64,000 bases of DNA from CAZACZ01 sp964483695 (GTDB lineage: Bacteria; Deinococcota; Deinococci; Deinococcales; Trueperaceae), in contig CAZACZ010000002.1 in NCBI GenBank assembly GCA_964483695.1, positions 62,001-126,000 of the forward strand, in the 5' to 3' direction. The notes under the pieces are model-generated. The model saw only the letters and a list, made by a program, of their open reading frames with translations, had not been told where the DNA came from and searched no databases. Shown piece by piece: positions 9,058 to 20,085 of the stretch (the first letter of the stretch is position 1; every line of letters begins with the position of its first letter). A program made the translations under genes and the position numbers.

Positions 9058-9157
9058 NNNNNNNNNNNNNNNNNNNNNNNNNNNNNNNNNNNNNNNNNNN
9101 NNNNNNNNNNNNNNNNNNNNNNNNNNNNNNNNNNNNNNNNNNNNNNNNNNNNNNNNN
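9058..9157. other. assembly gap of 100 N
   Basis: Exactly 100 undefined bases, the conventional placeholder for a scaffold gap of unknown size. It truncates the universal stress protein gene on its right. Continuity of the minus-strand gene cluster across it is assumed, not shown. Confidence 0.98.
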
Positions 9158-9465
9158 GCGCGCGCGTCGACGAGCACCTCCTCCTGGAGGTTCGCGACGG
9201 CGCCGGCCGCCACCTGGCTCTGGAAGATCGGCGGCTCGTCGGTGGGGCTCTCTTCCCCCACGATCCAGCCGTCCAGCACCAGCGGCCGTGACGGCATCGG
9301 CACGTGGCCTTCCGGCACGTCGGAAACGCGCACGACCGTCAGCACGTGCACGTCGGGGTGCAGCACCTGCAGGACGTACGGCACCACCTGCCGACCGAAA
9401 TCCGAGCCGTCGAGTGGGATCAACACCTGCACCCGCTCCCGACCGGCGGTGTCAACGTGACGCAT
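9158..9465 (-). CDS. universal stress protein (UspA family), 3' end lost in gap
   Basis: The first 102 codons of a UspA-fold protein. The N-terminal strand VQVLIPLDGSDFGRQV is the family hallmark (Asp-Gly-Ser near the nucleotide-binding site). The ATG at 9465 is preceded by a good AAGGAGGTC ribosome site. The remaining part, which should carry the GxxGxxxxxxxG(S/T) ATP-binding motif, lies in the N run. It follows the next Usp gene by 84 nt on the same strand, so flavodoxin-Usp-Usp form a run. Confidence 0.75.
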
Positions 9466-9549
9466 CGGGCGACCTCCTTCGCTTCCCCTCACGCGCCTCA
9501 CCCGTCGGTCGTGGCGTCCCCCGGCGCCGCCTGGGCTGCGCGTACCTGC

Positions 9550-9999
9550 TCAGTCTTCGCCGGCTTCGGCCCGCACCAGCAAGAACGGCTTGCTGGAGCG
9601 GCGCAGCGCGCCCTCCGCCACCGAGCCGAACATCCAGCGGTTGAACCCACGCCGGCCGTGCGTCCCCATGACGACGGCGTCGTGGCCCTCCTCCGCCTCG
9701 TGGATCGCCTGCACCGGGTCGCGGTTCTCGACCAGCCGCGTGGTCGCTTTGACGCCGAGCTTCTCGGCGCGTTCGGCCGCGCGTTGCAGGATCTGGTTGG
9801 CGGCGTCCTTGAGGTCTTGGTAGAGCTGCGCGGAGTAGGGCAACGTCTCCGGCGTCGCGTAGCCGGAGGTCAACGGGTTCTCCAGGACGTGCAGGAACGT
9901 GACCTCGGCGTTCATCAGGCGGGCCAACTCGAGCCCGTGCTCCATGGCCTGCTCGGCGCAGGCGCTACCGTCGGTCGGCATCAGGATGCGTTTGTACAC
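9550..9999 (-). CDS. universal stress protein (UspA family)
   Basis: A 149-residue single-domain Usp. The N-terminal strand YKRILMPTDGSACAEQAM and the C-terminal ATP-binding-type motif GTHGRRGFNRWMFGSVAEGALRR (G-x2-G-x9-G-S pattern) are both present, so it should bind ATP. The start: a TTG at 10005 begins immediately at the AAGGAGG sequence and is too close to it, whereas the GTG at 9999 has a 6-nt spacing and is preferred. It is part of the minus-strand cluster with the flavodoxin-like gene (67 nt upstream) and another Usp. Expected cytoplasmic role in stress or dormancy physiology; no specific substrate is evident. Confidence 0.9.
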   Translation of the reverse strand: MYKRILMPTDGSACAEQAMEHGLELARLMNAEVTFLHVLENPLTSGYATPETLPYSAQLYQDLKDAANQILQRAAERAEKLGVKATTRLVENRDPVQAIHEAEEGHDAVVMGTHGRRGFNRWMFGSVAEGALRRSSKPFLLVRAEAGED

Positions 10000-10066
10000 G
10001 AGCAACCTCCTTCGTCACCATGCGTCGCGCCGGCTGGGCCGTGCGGCCCGCATGGCGCCCGTCGGC

Positions 10067-10603
10067 TCACGTCCATGGTACGCGCCTTGCGCTGGCAACG
10101 TCACGCTCCAGGGCGTCGGCGACGTCGCCGGCCCACGCCCGGATCTGCGCGAAGTCGCGGTAGTCGCCTCCTGCCCCTCGCATGGAGCGGTTGATGAGCC
10201 AATCCTGCATGGAGAGCTGATCCGGTTCGATGCGACCGGCGAACAGCGCGGTGTCCCGCGCCCCGGCCGCCACGGCCAGGGGAGCGAGCTCCTCGGGGAA
10301 CCGCCATCCCCCCAGCGCCGCCACCGGATCGCCGGCCTCGGTGGGGCCGCTGGAGAAGAGCCACAGCGGCCGCCGCGCGAGTTCCTCCTGGAAGCTCTCC
10401 AGGAACTCGACGGCGTCGTCGAGCCAGCCGCCGCCGTAGAGCGCGCTGCCGAGCACCACCGCGTCGTAGCCTTCGAGCTTCGCCACCTCGCCGGCCGGTC
10501 GCACGTCGGCAGCCAGCCCTCGTTGGACGAGCACCGCGCCGATCGCTTCGGCGATCTCGCGCGTGGAGCCGTAACGGCTCGCGTAGGCGATCAACGTGTG
10601 CAC
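10067..10603 (-). CDS. flavodoxin-domain protein (HemG-like)
   Basis: A 178-residue flavodoxin-fold protein. The FMN phosphate-binding loop ASRYGSTREIAEAI near the N-terminus matches the T/S-x-y-G-x-T pattern, and the second loop GSALYGGGWLDDAVEF corresponds to the isoalloxazine-contacting 60s loop. The length and the RRPLWLFSSGPT segment resemble HemG-type menaquinone-dependent protoporphyrinogen oxidases and related Flavodoxin_5 proteins, but a haem-pathway role cannot be deduced here. It is first in a minus-strand set with two Usp genes and a NarX/NarL pair, suggesting a redox or low-oxygen function. It is divergent from a third, tandem-domain Usp gene, with dyad sequences in the 188-nt gap. 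Confidence 0.8.
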   Translation of the reverse strand: MHTLIAYASRYGSTREIAEAIGAVLVQRGLAADVRPAGEVAKLEGYDAVVLGSALYGGGWLDDAVEFLESFQEELARRPLWLFSSGPTEAGDPVAALGGWRFPEELAPLAVAAGARDTALFAGRIEPDQLSMQDWLINRSMRGAGGDYRDFAQIRAWAGDVADALERDVASARRVPWT

Positions 10604-10660
10604 GGCGCTCCTCCCATCCGACGCTACGTCCCGTTCGTGCCTAGGGGCATCCGCCCCCGA

Positions 10661-10739
10661 CCGACAGCCCCTGTCGGAGAAGCGCTGACGAGGAACGCCT
10701 CTTCGGCGCCCGATGGACGCTCGCTATGATGGGACCATC
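10661..10739. promoter_or_regulatory. dyad elements between divergent flavodoxin and Usp genes
   Basis: CCGACAG-CCC-CTGTCGG (10661-10677) is a perfect 7-bp dyad. GATGG-GA-CCATC (10728-10739) is a second, shorter one overlapping a -10-like TATGAT at 10725-10730 that points toward the tandem Usp gene at 10792. A matching -35 is not evident. These could be binding sites for the NarL-type regulator encoded nearby; this is inference. Confidence 0.35.
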
Positions 10740-10791
10740 GCGGCCTGGTCGCGTCCGACGAACGGGCGGGGCGCGGGCCAGGAGGTACCGT

Positions 10792-11628
10792 ATGCGGATC
10801 CTGCACCCGACCGACTTCTCCCAGACCGCGCAGTCGGCGTTGACCGTCGCCCGCGACCTACACCAGCGTCTCGGCGGAGACCTTCACCTGGTGCACGTGC
10901 AACAGCGCTTCGAGGAGACGCGCGGCTTCATGCGGCCCCAGCTCGACAGCCTCAACCCCGAGTTGACGCGTCGCCTGGAGGAGGACCGGGCCGCCGAGGT
11001 CGAGCGCCTCCGCGGCATGCTGGCGCACCTCTCCTCGCCCGACGCCACCAGCGAGTTGATGTGGGGCAGCCCGTTGGAGGAGCTCCTGACGCTGCAGGAC
11101 CGATTCGACCTGGTGGTGATGGGGGCGCACGGCGCCAACCGTCTCGACCAGTTCTTCTTGGGCGGTGTCGCCGGGCGCTTCGTGCGCCGCAGCACCATCC
11201 CGGTGATCACCGTGCGGGAGGAATCGACGACCACGTCGGTGCGCCGGATCCTAGTGGCCACCGACTTCGGCGAGGCGTCGAAGGGCGCCTACGCCTTCTG
11301 CCGCTCGCTCGCCCCCGCCGGCGTCGAGCTGGTGCTGGCGCACGTGGTGGACGACGCTCGGGTCAAGGACGACCCTGCCTACATCCACACCGTCACGGAC
11401 GCGCTCGACGCGCTCTCCGGCGGCACCGCCCAGCGGCTGGTGGTGCGCGAGGGTCACCCGGTGCAGGTGCTCCCGACCCTCGCCAAGGAGGTCGGCGCCG
11501 ACCTCATCGCCATCGGGCTGCGCCATCACCGCCTCGCGGCCGGTCTGCTGCTCGGCAGCCGCGCCGACGCCCTGCTCCGCTCCAGCGCGGTGCCGGTCCT
11601 CAGCGTCCCGCTCGTCGTCGAAGGCTGA
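10792..11628 (+). CDS. tandem-domain universal stress protein
   Basis: A 278-residue protein with two UspA domains. Domain 1 (about 1-142) starts MRILHPTDFSQTAQSAL and has MGAHGANRLDQFFLGGVAGRFVRRS as its nucleotide-binding loop region. Domain 2 (about 148-278) begins RRILVATDFGEASKGA and contains a degenerate loop, IGLRHHRLAAGLLLGSRADALLRSS, missing the usual first glycines. Domain 1 may therefore bind ATP while domain 2 may not. The ATG at 10792 has an AGGAGGTACCGT ribosome site. The 3' end overlaps the convergent membrane-protein gene by 29 nt. Confidence 0.9.
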   Translation: MRILHPTDFSQTAQSALTVARDLHQRLGGDLHLVHVQQRFEETRGFMRPQLDSLNPELTRRLEEDRAAEVERLRGMLAHLSSPDATSELMWGSPLEELLTLQDRFDLVVMGAHGANRLDQFFLGGVAGRFVRRSTIPVITVREESTTTSVRRILVATDFGEASKGAYAFCRSLAPAGVELVLAHVVDDARVKDDPAYIHTVTDALDALSGGTAQRLVVREGHPVQVLPTLAKEVGADLIAIGLRHHRLAAGLLLGSRADALLRSSAVPVLSVPLVVEG

Positions 11629-12414
11629 ACCCGCGGCGCGGCGCAGGGCCAGCGTCGGATCCTGCCGCGCCGGGCTCGACCCGGTCCGGTGCGCCCGCGG
11701 TCCGCTCGGCCGCCGCGTCACCGGCGCCGGCGACGGGGCTTCGCGCCGCCGCGGGCGGTGTCGCCTCCACCCAACCGCCCGCGCGCCACGCCAACACGCC
11801 GCCCAGGGCGATCAGCGCCAGCGCCACCAACGTGCCGATCACCCGCCCGGTGATCGCGGCCACGATCGCCAGGCCCACCAGCCCGAGCGCTGCTTGCAGC
11901 GCCCAGTTCGGGCGCGCCGCTTCCGAACGCGCCCCGTACGGGAGCGGCTGGCCGGACCGCGCTTCCCTCGGTCCGAGGTAGACGGCGGCGAAGGTGGCGG
12001 CGAGTCCCGTGAACAGCAACCAGTCGGTGGCGATGCGCGGCGAGATCGCTTCGAGCAGCGCCATGAGCGCCAGGGTGGCGAGCACGCCGCCCGGGATCAC
12101 CGCCCAGGCCCGACGCCGGTCGGTGAGGTACACCGCCACGAACGCCGCCCCCGCCAGCGCCAGGAACAACGCCCCGCCCAAGCTGCCGGCCACCGCCGCC
12201 GCCGCCAGGCCGAGCGCCGCGAACCCGGGGAACAGCGCCCACCACAGCCCGCGCTCGCGCGCGTAGAGCGCCAGGAACGCCGCCCCCACCAACGCGAAGC
12301 CGATGCCCCACGCCCAACCGCTACGGGGGCCGAACCAGCCGACGTTGCCCACCAGCGCCAGGGCGCCCACACCGATCATCACCAGCGCGAGCCAGGTGCG
12401 AGAGCGCGGCGAGG

Positions 12415-12418
<4 letters not shown>
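11600..12418 (-). CDS. multi-pass membrane protein of unknown function
   Basis: A 272-residue protein made largely of hydrophobic helices: about eight candidate segments between residues 10 and 220, with short loops. A charged Ala/Pro-rich cytoplasmic-looking tail ends RRGFSLRRRAGR. The start ATG at 12418 overlaps the stop of the phosphoglucomutase gene (ATGA), so the two are translationally coupled. No transporter or enzyme motif is visible, and no family was recognised. The last 29 nt overlap the convergent Usp gene. Confidence 0.7.
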
Positions 12419-14106
<1,688 letters not shown>

Positions 14107-14432
14107 CGGGGCCTCCTGGGTCGGGACGGACCGATCGCTGCCGTCACGCGGCGGCAGGCGCATCATCGCCAGGGAACCGCTGCCGCGGAGCGGCGGACGT
14201 TCCCGTCCAGCCTACACCTCCCCATCGCGCGTTCCCGGGCCGGTACACCCGCCGCGACGCGGCGGCGCGATGGTAGACTTGCCGGCGCCAATCCGACCCG
14301 CGTGCGCCGGCGCGCCCTCGAGACGACTGCCGGGTACGCGGGTATGCGCGTCGCAACGGGTCGCGGCGGCGCCAGGCGGCGCGCGCAGGCCACGCATTGC
14401 GACGATCCCGCTTCACGTTGGAGGAGACATCT
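14107..14432. other. intergenic region between divergent pgm and hppA
   Basis: 326 nt without a supported gene. It contains an 8-1-8 dyad (CCGCCGCG-A-CGCGGCGG, 14249-14265). Just after it is a -10-like TAGACT (14274-14279) oriented toward hppA, so the dyad would cover the -35 position. A CGCATTGCG element lies about 33 nt before hppA. The ribosome site GGAGGAG precedes the hppA ATG. Promoter assignment is weak. Confidence 0.35.
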
Positions 14433-16532
<2,100 letters not shown>

Positions 16533-16566
16533 GAACGCGCGTCCTGGACGGAAGATCCTAACGAAC

Positions 16567-16590
16567 GTGCCGGCCCGTCTGGGCCGGCAC
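16567..16590 (+). terminator. hairpin terminator after hppA
   Basis: A perfect 10-bp stem GTGCCGGCCC/GGGCCGGCAC with a GTCT loop, 34 nt after the hppA stop. The tail (ACATCTTGT) is only moderately T-rich. Confidence 0.65.
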
Positions 16591-16602
16591 ACATCTTGTC
16601 AC

Positions 16603-16770
16603 TATAGCGCCGTCGTGGTTGCCCGACTAGGACACCGGACCCTACTCGGCGATGGGTACCAGGAGTACCGTGAGGTCGGAAGGAGGTCGATCCATCGAGA
16701 TCACCGACCACTTCTTACGAGAGCGACCCTAGTCCCACTAGAGGCTCGACCGAGTAGCCCAACCGCAGGC
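16603..16770 (+). ncRNA. candidate structured RNA, family not identified
   Basis: A non-coding stretch visibly lower in GC than its surroundings and unusually dense in complementary segments. A closing stem (16617-16621 with 16760-16764), a second stem (CTACTCGG 16642-16649 with 16750-16757), a hairpin (GGTAC/GTACC, 16655-16669) and a two-part hairpin (16674-16679 with 16704-16709, enclosing 16687-16691 with 16694-16698) nest together. GACTAGG (16625-16631) can also pair with 16728-16734 as a pseudoknot or alternative form. A -10-like TATAGC at 16603-16608 would start transcription next to the first stem. No match to SRP RNA, tmRNA or RNase P RNA motifs was seen; 6S RNA cannot be excluded. 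Strand is uncertain. Confidence 0.35.
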
Positions 16771-16870
16771 GAAGCAGGAAGCGCGGGGCGGCACCGACGG
16801 AGCAAGACGAGGCGACCGGGGTTGCTCCCATGTTGGGGGTCCATGCTGGTTCCCCCCGCGACGAGCACCT

Positions 16871-17857
16871 TCACTCCAGGAAGTCCAACAGCGCACGCGA
16901 GCGCCGCGCCAGGTACTGCAACTTCCGCAGCGCCTTGGCTTCGATCTGTCGGATCGCCTCGCGCGTGACGCCGTACATGCGACCGATCTCCTCGAGCGTG
17001 TGCTCGCGGCCTCCCACCAGGCCGAAGCGCAGCCGGAGGACGGCGGCCTCACGCTCGGGCAGCCGCTCCAGCAGTACGTCGAGCTTCTCGGACAAGGCGC
17101 TCTCGCTGACGACGTCCAGCGGTGAGGCACTGGTGTCGTCGGCGACCAGGTCCCCGAACTCGGTCTCCTCGTCCTCGCCCACCGGCCGCTCCAGCGGGAT
17201 CGGCTCACGCGCCAGTCGGTACGTCTCCTCGATCCGGGCCACGTCCCAACCCTCGCCCATCGCGCTCGCCAACTCGTCGCGCGTCGGAGGCCTGCCGAGC
17301 TGCTGCTGCAGCTTCTCGTTGGTGGAACCGAGCTGGGAGAGCGTCTCCTGGAAATGCACCGGCAAGCGGATGGTGCGCCCAGCGTTGGCCAAGGCACGGA
17401 CCACCGCCTGACGGATCCACCACACCGCGTAGGTCGAGAACTTGAAGCCGGTGTTGACGTCGTACTTCTCCACCGCGCGCATCAAGCCCTGGTTCCCCTC
17501 CTGGATCAGGTCGAGGAACCCCAGGCCGCGGCCGCGGTACTTCTTCGCCACCGACACCACCAGCCGCAGGTTCGCTTCGACGAACTCCTGCCGCGCGAGC
17601 TCGCCGTCTTCCACCACGTGCTCCATGCGTCGGCGCTCTCGCGGATCCATCCGCCCCGCTGCCGCCGCCTCCAGCGCCTCGGCCGCGTGGATGCCCGCTT
17701 CCACCCGGCGTGCCAACGCCACCTCCTCGGCGCGCGTCAGCAACGGCACGCGGCCGATCTCGCCCAGGTAGCGTTGCACGTCGCTCATGTCCTCGCGGAG
17801 GGACGACGCGTCGCGCGGGCGTTCCTGGTTCTCGTCGAGGTGGCTCGTGGCGAGCAT
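16871..17857 (-). CDS. sigma-70 family RNA polymerase sigma factor (SigA-like, no region 1.1)
   Basis: A 328-residue sigma factor. Region 1.2 (about 22-55, SDVQRYLGEIGRVPLLT) is followed by region 2 with EANLRLVVSVAKKYRGRG, LDLIQEGNQGLMRAVEKYD and FSTYAVWWIRQAVVRAL. Region 3 follows, and region 4.2 has HTLEEIGRMYGVTREAIRQIEAKALRKL. The -10-recognition segment reads ANAGRTIRLPVHFQE rather than the ADQARTIRIPVHMVE of typical primary sigmas, and region 1.1 is missing. It may therefore be a group 2 factor rather than the housekeeping one. The ATG at 17857 is chosen (CAGGAG 8 nt upstream); a GTG at 17887 is the alternative. A convergent 338-nt region separates it from hppA. Confidence 0.9.
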   Translation of the reverse strand: MLATSHLDENQERPRDASSLREDMSDVQRYLGEIGRVPLLTRAEEVALARRVEAGIHAAEALEAAAAGRMDPRERRRMEHVVEDGELARQEFVEANLRLVVSVAKKYRGRGLGFLDLIQEGNQGLMRAVEKYDVNTGFKFSTYAVWWIRQAVVRALANAGRTIRLPVHFQETLSQLGSTNEKLQQQLGRPPTRDELASAMGEGWDVARIEETYRLAREPIPLERPVGEDEETEFGDLVADDTSASPLDVVSESALSEKLDVLLERLPEREAAVLRLRFGLVGGREHTLEEIGRMYGVTREAIRQIEAKALRKLQYLARRSRALLDFLE

Positions 17858-18362
17858 GGCTGGCACTCCTGGTGGCGACAAGGCCACGAAACCGTCCCCG
17901 CCCGCTCGGGCGCGATCGCGATACGACGGATTCTCGAAGGAACGACGGCCGCGCCGGGCCGGCGAAGAAAGCCCCCCGGATCGATGCTGCCCTCGTGGGC
18001 CGCACCCTGGGGGCTTGATCTCGGGGTGCGTCGGAACCGCTCCGTCGTCGCCCCTCGATCCACGTTCATGCTACGTCCCGGCGCCGCCCGAAGCGGTGCC
18101 CCAGGCGACCTTGGAGCCACCATCCAGCGTCACCGCCAGGTCTCGTCGAGCCACGCCGCACCGATCCGCAACGACGCCACCCCGGCCACGAACGACGAGC
18201 GAGCGTCGCCCGTGTCCTTGTGGGACCTGAGTCCTTGTCGCTGGGCCCGAGAACCTGCTACAACACCGTTGGGGAGGGCGCTCGCCCTCGCCGCCTAGCG
18301 CCTCGTGGCGTGGCCGGTCCATGGCCATCGACGCCACGGCCGAAGGCCCGGAGAGGAAACCC
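17858..18362. promoter_or_regulatory. divergent intergenic region sigma factor / ferredoxin
   Basis: 505 nt with no supported gene. Toward the ferredoxin gene, TTGTCG (18235-18240) and TACAAC (18259-18264) form a possible -35/-10 pair with 18-nt spacing. GTCCTTGT is directly repeated at 18214-18221 and 18231-18238 (17-bp period), overlapping that -35. The leader to the ferredoxin ATG is about 95 nt. No clear promoter was seen toward the sigma gene. Confidence 0.4.
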
Positions 18363-18599
18363 ATGGCGTACGTCATCACCGAACCCTGCATCGGCGTCAA
18401 GGACGCCTCGTGCGTGGACGTCTGCCCCGTCGAGTGCATCTACGAGGCCGATGACCAGTTCTACATCCACCCCGAGGAGTGCATCGACTGCGGCGCTTGC
18501 GTGCCGGCTTGCCCCGTCGACGCCATCTACCCCGAGATCGACGTGCCCGACGAGTGGGCCACCTACATCGAGAAGAACGCGAAGCTCTCCGGCCTCTGA
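18363..18599 (+). CDS. 7Fe ferredoxin ([3Fe-4S][4Fe-4S])
   Basis: A 78-residue low-potential electron carrier. The cysteine pattern C9-x7-C17-x3-C21-P...C40-x2-C43-x2-C46-x3-C50-P matches 7Fe ferredoxins. By homology C9, C17 and C50 would hold the 3Fe cluster and C21, C40, C43, C46 the 4Fe cluster, with C25 free. Length and sequence, including FYIHPEECIDCGACVPACPV, are very close to Thermus ferredoxin as I recall it, which supports a Deinococcota origin. The ATG at 18363 follows GAGAGGAAACCC. A hairpin terminator lies downstream. Confidence 0.96.
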   Translation: MAYVITEPCIGVKDASCVDVCPVECIYEADDQFYIHPEECIDCGACVPACPVDAIYPEIDVPDEWATYIEKNAKLSGL

Positions 18600-18680
18600 G
18601 CTAGGGTAGGCGACCCGCCGGGCGGACGTCACCACGGGTTCGTCCACGCCGGGCCGCCGATCCCGCGACCGCCGACCTCC

Positions 18681-18706
18681 AGGAGAGGTCGCGACGGGCC
18701 TCTCCT
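18681..18706 (+). terminator. hairpin after ferredoxin gene
   Basis: AGGAGAGG (18681-18688) pairs with CCTCTCCT (18699-18706) across a 10-nt loop, 81 nt after the ferredoxin stop and 66 nt before the next start. Moderate stability and no T tract. Confidence 0.4.
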
Positions 18707-18771
18707 AGGTGCGCGACGCCGACGTCCTCGAACCCAGGCACGCGGCATGCAGCAGCGGTAAGGAGGGTCCT

Positions 18772-19929
18772 ATGATCGCCAGCGAAGGCATCCGGTCGTT
18801 GCGTGACCGTCTGGCGCCGTACGGCGACCAGGTCGTGTCCTTGTACCTGGACGTGAACCCGGCGTCACCGGACAATCTCCGCAAGGCGTGGGCGTTGCGC
18901 GCCCGCGCCGCGCTGGAGGCGTTGGCCTTGCCCAAGGAGGCGTCGCGCCACATCGCCGAGCGTCTGCGCCTGGACGTCGGCATGCCCGACGCCAAGACGC
19001 TGGTCGTGTTCACCCACGCGCAGGACGACGACCTCTACGAGACCGTCGAGCTCGACGAGACGTTGCCGTCGGTGGGCGCACAAGGCGGGGCGGTGGCGCG
19101 TTGGGGTCGGCCGTTCCTGGCGCCGCTGGAACTCGCGGCGCTGCGGCGCCGCCCGAGCATGGCGCTGCTACTAGGCAAGGAGCACATCCGCCGCTTCGTG
19201 CTGCACCACGACGCGCTGCAGGAGCTGGCGGTGGCCATCCAGCCGCGCGACGAAGCCGGCTGGCGCGAGCTCACCGAGGGATCCACGGGGATGCCCGGCG
19301 TACCCGCGCGCGGCGGGTCGGGCAAGGACCTCTACGAGCGTCGCGTCGCCGATTGGGAGAGCCGCTTCCGCAAGGAGGTGGCGGCGGGCACGCCCGCGTG
19401 GATGCGAGAGCACGGGGCGGTCCGGCTGCTGCTGGTGGGCCGCGATCCCGACGTGGCCGCGTTCGAAGCCGAGCTCGACGACGCTACCAAGGCGCGTGTC
19501 GGGGCCCGCATCCCGCCGCCTGCCAACCCGGACGCACCCGCTTCCGCCCTTGCCCCCGACCTGCTTGCAGCAGTGGCGGCGACCGAGGACGCCGAAGCCA
19601 TGGCGTTGCTCGATCAGGCGCTGGAGCGAGGCGTGTGGGGCCTCGATCCGACGCTGCGCGCCGTCGACGAAGGGCGCGTGCACACCTTGATCGTGCCGGA
19701 CGTCCCGGACCGATCGGTGTTCCGGTGCACGGGGTCGGGACGCCTGGCAGCCAGTCGCGACGCCGCTACCGGCGCTTGCCCCGGCGAGGAGGTCGAGGAG
19801 GTGCCCCTGGCCGACGTGCTGCCGGTGCTGGCCGAGCGCCACGGGCTCGGGTTGGCGTTCGCTCGCGGCGCCGCCGATGCACGGCTCGCCCACGACGCAG
19901 ACGGGTTGGCCGGCCTGCTCCGTTGGTGA
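18772..19929 (+). CDS. baeRF-like (bacterial archaeo-eukaryotic release factor family) protein
   Basis: A 385-residue protein. It begins IRSLRDRLAPYGDQVVSLYLDVNP, the N-terminal pattern of bacterial proteins related to aRF1/eRF1 (baeRF/VLRF1 superfamily). Its C-terminal domain (about 270-385) has the L7Ae/eRF1-domain-3-like sequence LDQALERGVWGLDPTLRAVDEGRVHTLIVPD, then two cysteines (FRC...GAC) in the place where related proteins carry a small zinc element, and an ending rich in HGLGLAFARG. No GGQ tripeptide is present, so classical peptidyl-tRNA hydrolysis is not supported. The start has an AAGGAGG site. Family assignment is from pattern memory; the cellular role (ribosome rescue, hibernation or other) is not established. 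Confidence 0.6.
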   Translation: MIASEGIRSLRDRLAPYGDQVVSLYLDVNPASPDNLRKAWALRARAALEALALPKEASRHIAERLRLDVGMPDAKTLVVFTHAQDDDLYETVELDETLPSVGAQGGAVARWGRPFLAPLELAALRRRPSMALLLGKEHIRRFVLHHDALQELAVAIQPRDEAGWRELTEGSTGMPGVPARGGSGKDLYERRVADWESRFRKEVAAGTPAWMREHGAVRLLLVGRDPDVAAFEAELDDATKARVGARIPPPANPDAPASALAPDLLAAVAATEDAEAMALLDQALERGVWGLDPTLRAVDEGRVHTLIVPDVPDRSVFRCTGSGRLAASRDAATGACPGEEVEEVPLADVLPVLAERHGLGLAFARGAADARLAHDADGLAGLLRW

Positions 19930-20085
19930 CACGGCGTTCGCCACGGCTCGCCGCATCGCTCTGACGGCAAGCGCCGGTTTCGTGTGCGGGGGCAAGGTCC
20001 GACTGCCGCCTGGGTCCTAGACTGGAACGCGTCGTCCTCGTCCGCTGCGTTCCCGACGCAGCGTCACGAGCGACACGAGCCGCCC

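Noticed and set aside
14392..14402. CGCATTGCG near hppA as a further site of the Lrp-type regulator
   Set aside because: Only the inner part of the 15-bp palindrome matches and there is a single copy; chance similarity is likely.
16567..16968. A 133-codon plus-strand frame over the hppA terminator and the structured region
   Set aside because: It begins inside the terminator, runs antisense into the sigma gene and has no domain or ribosome site.
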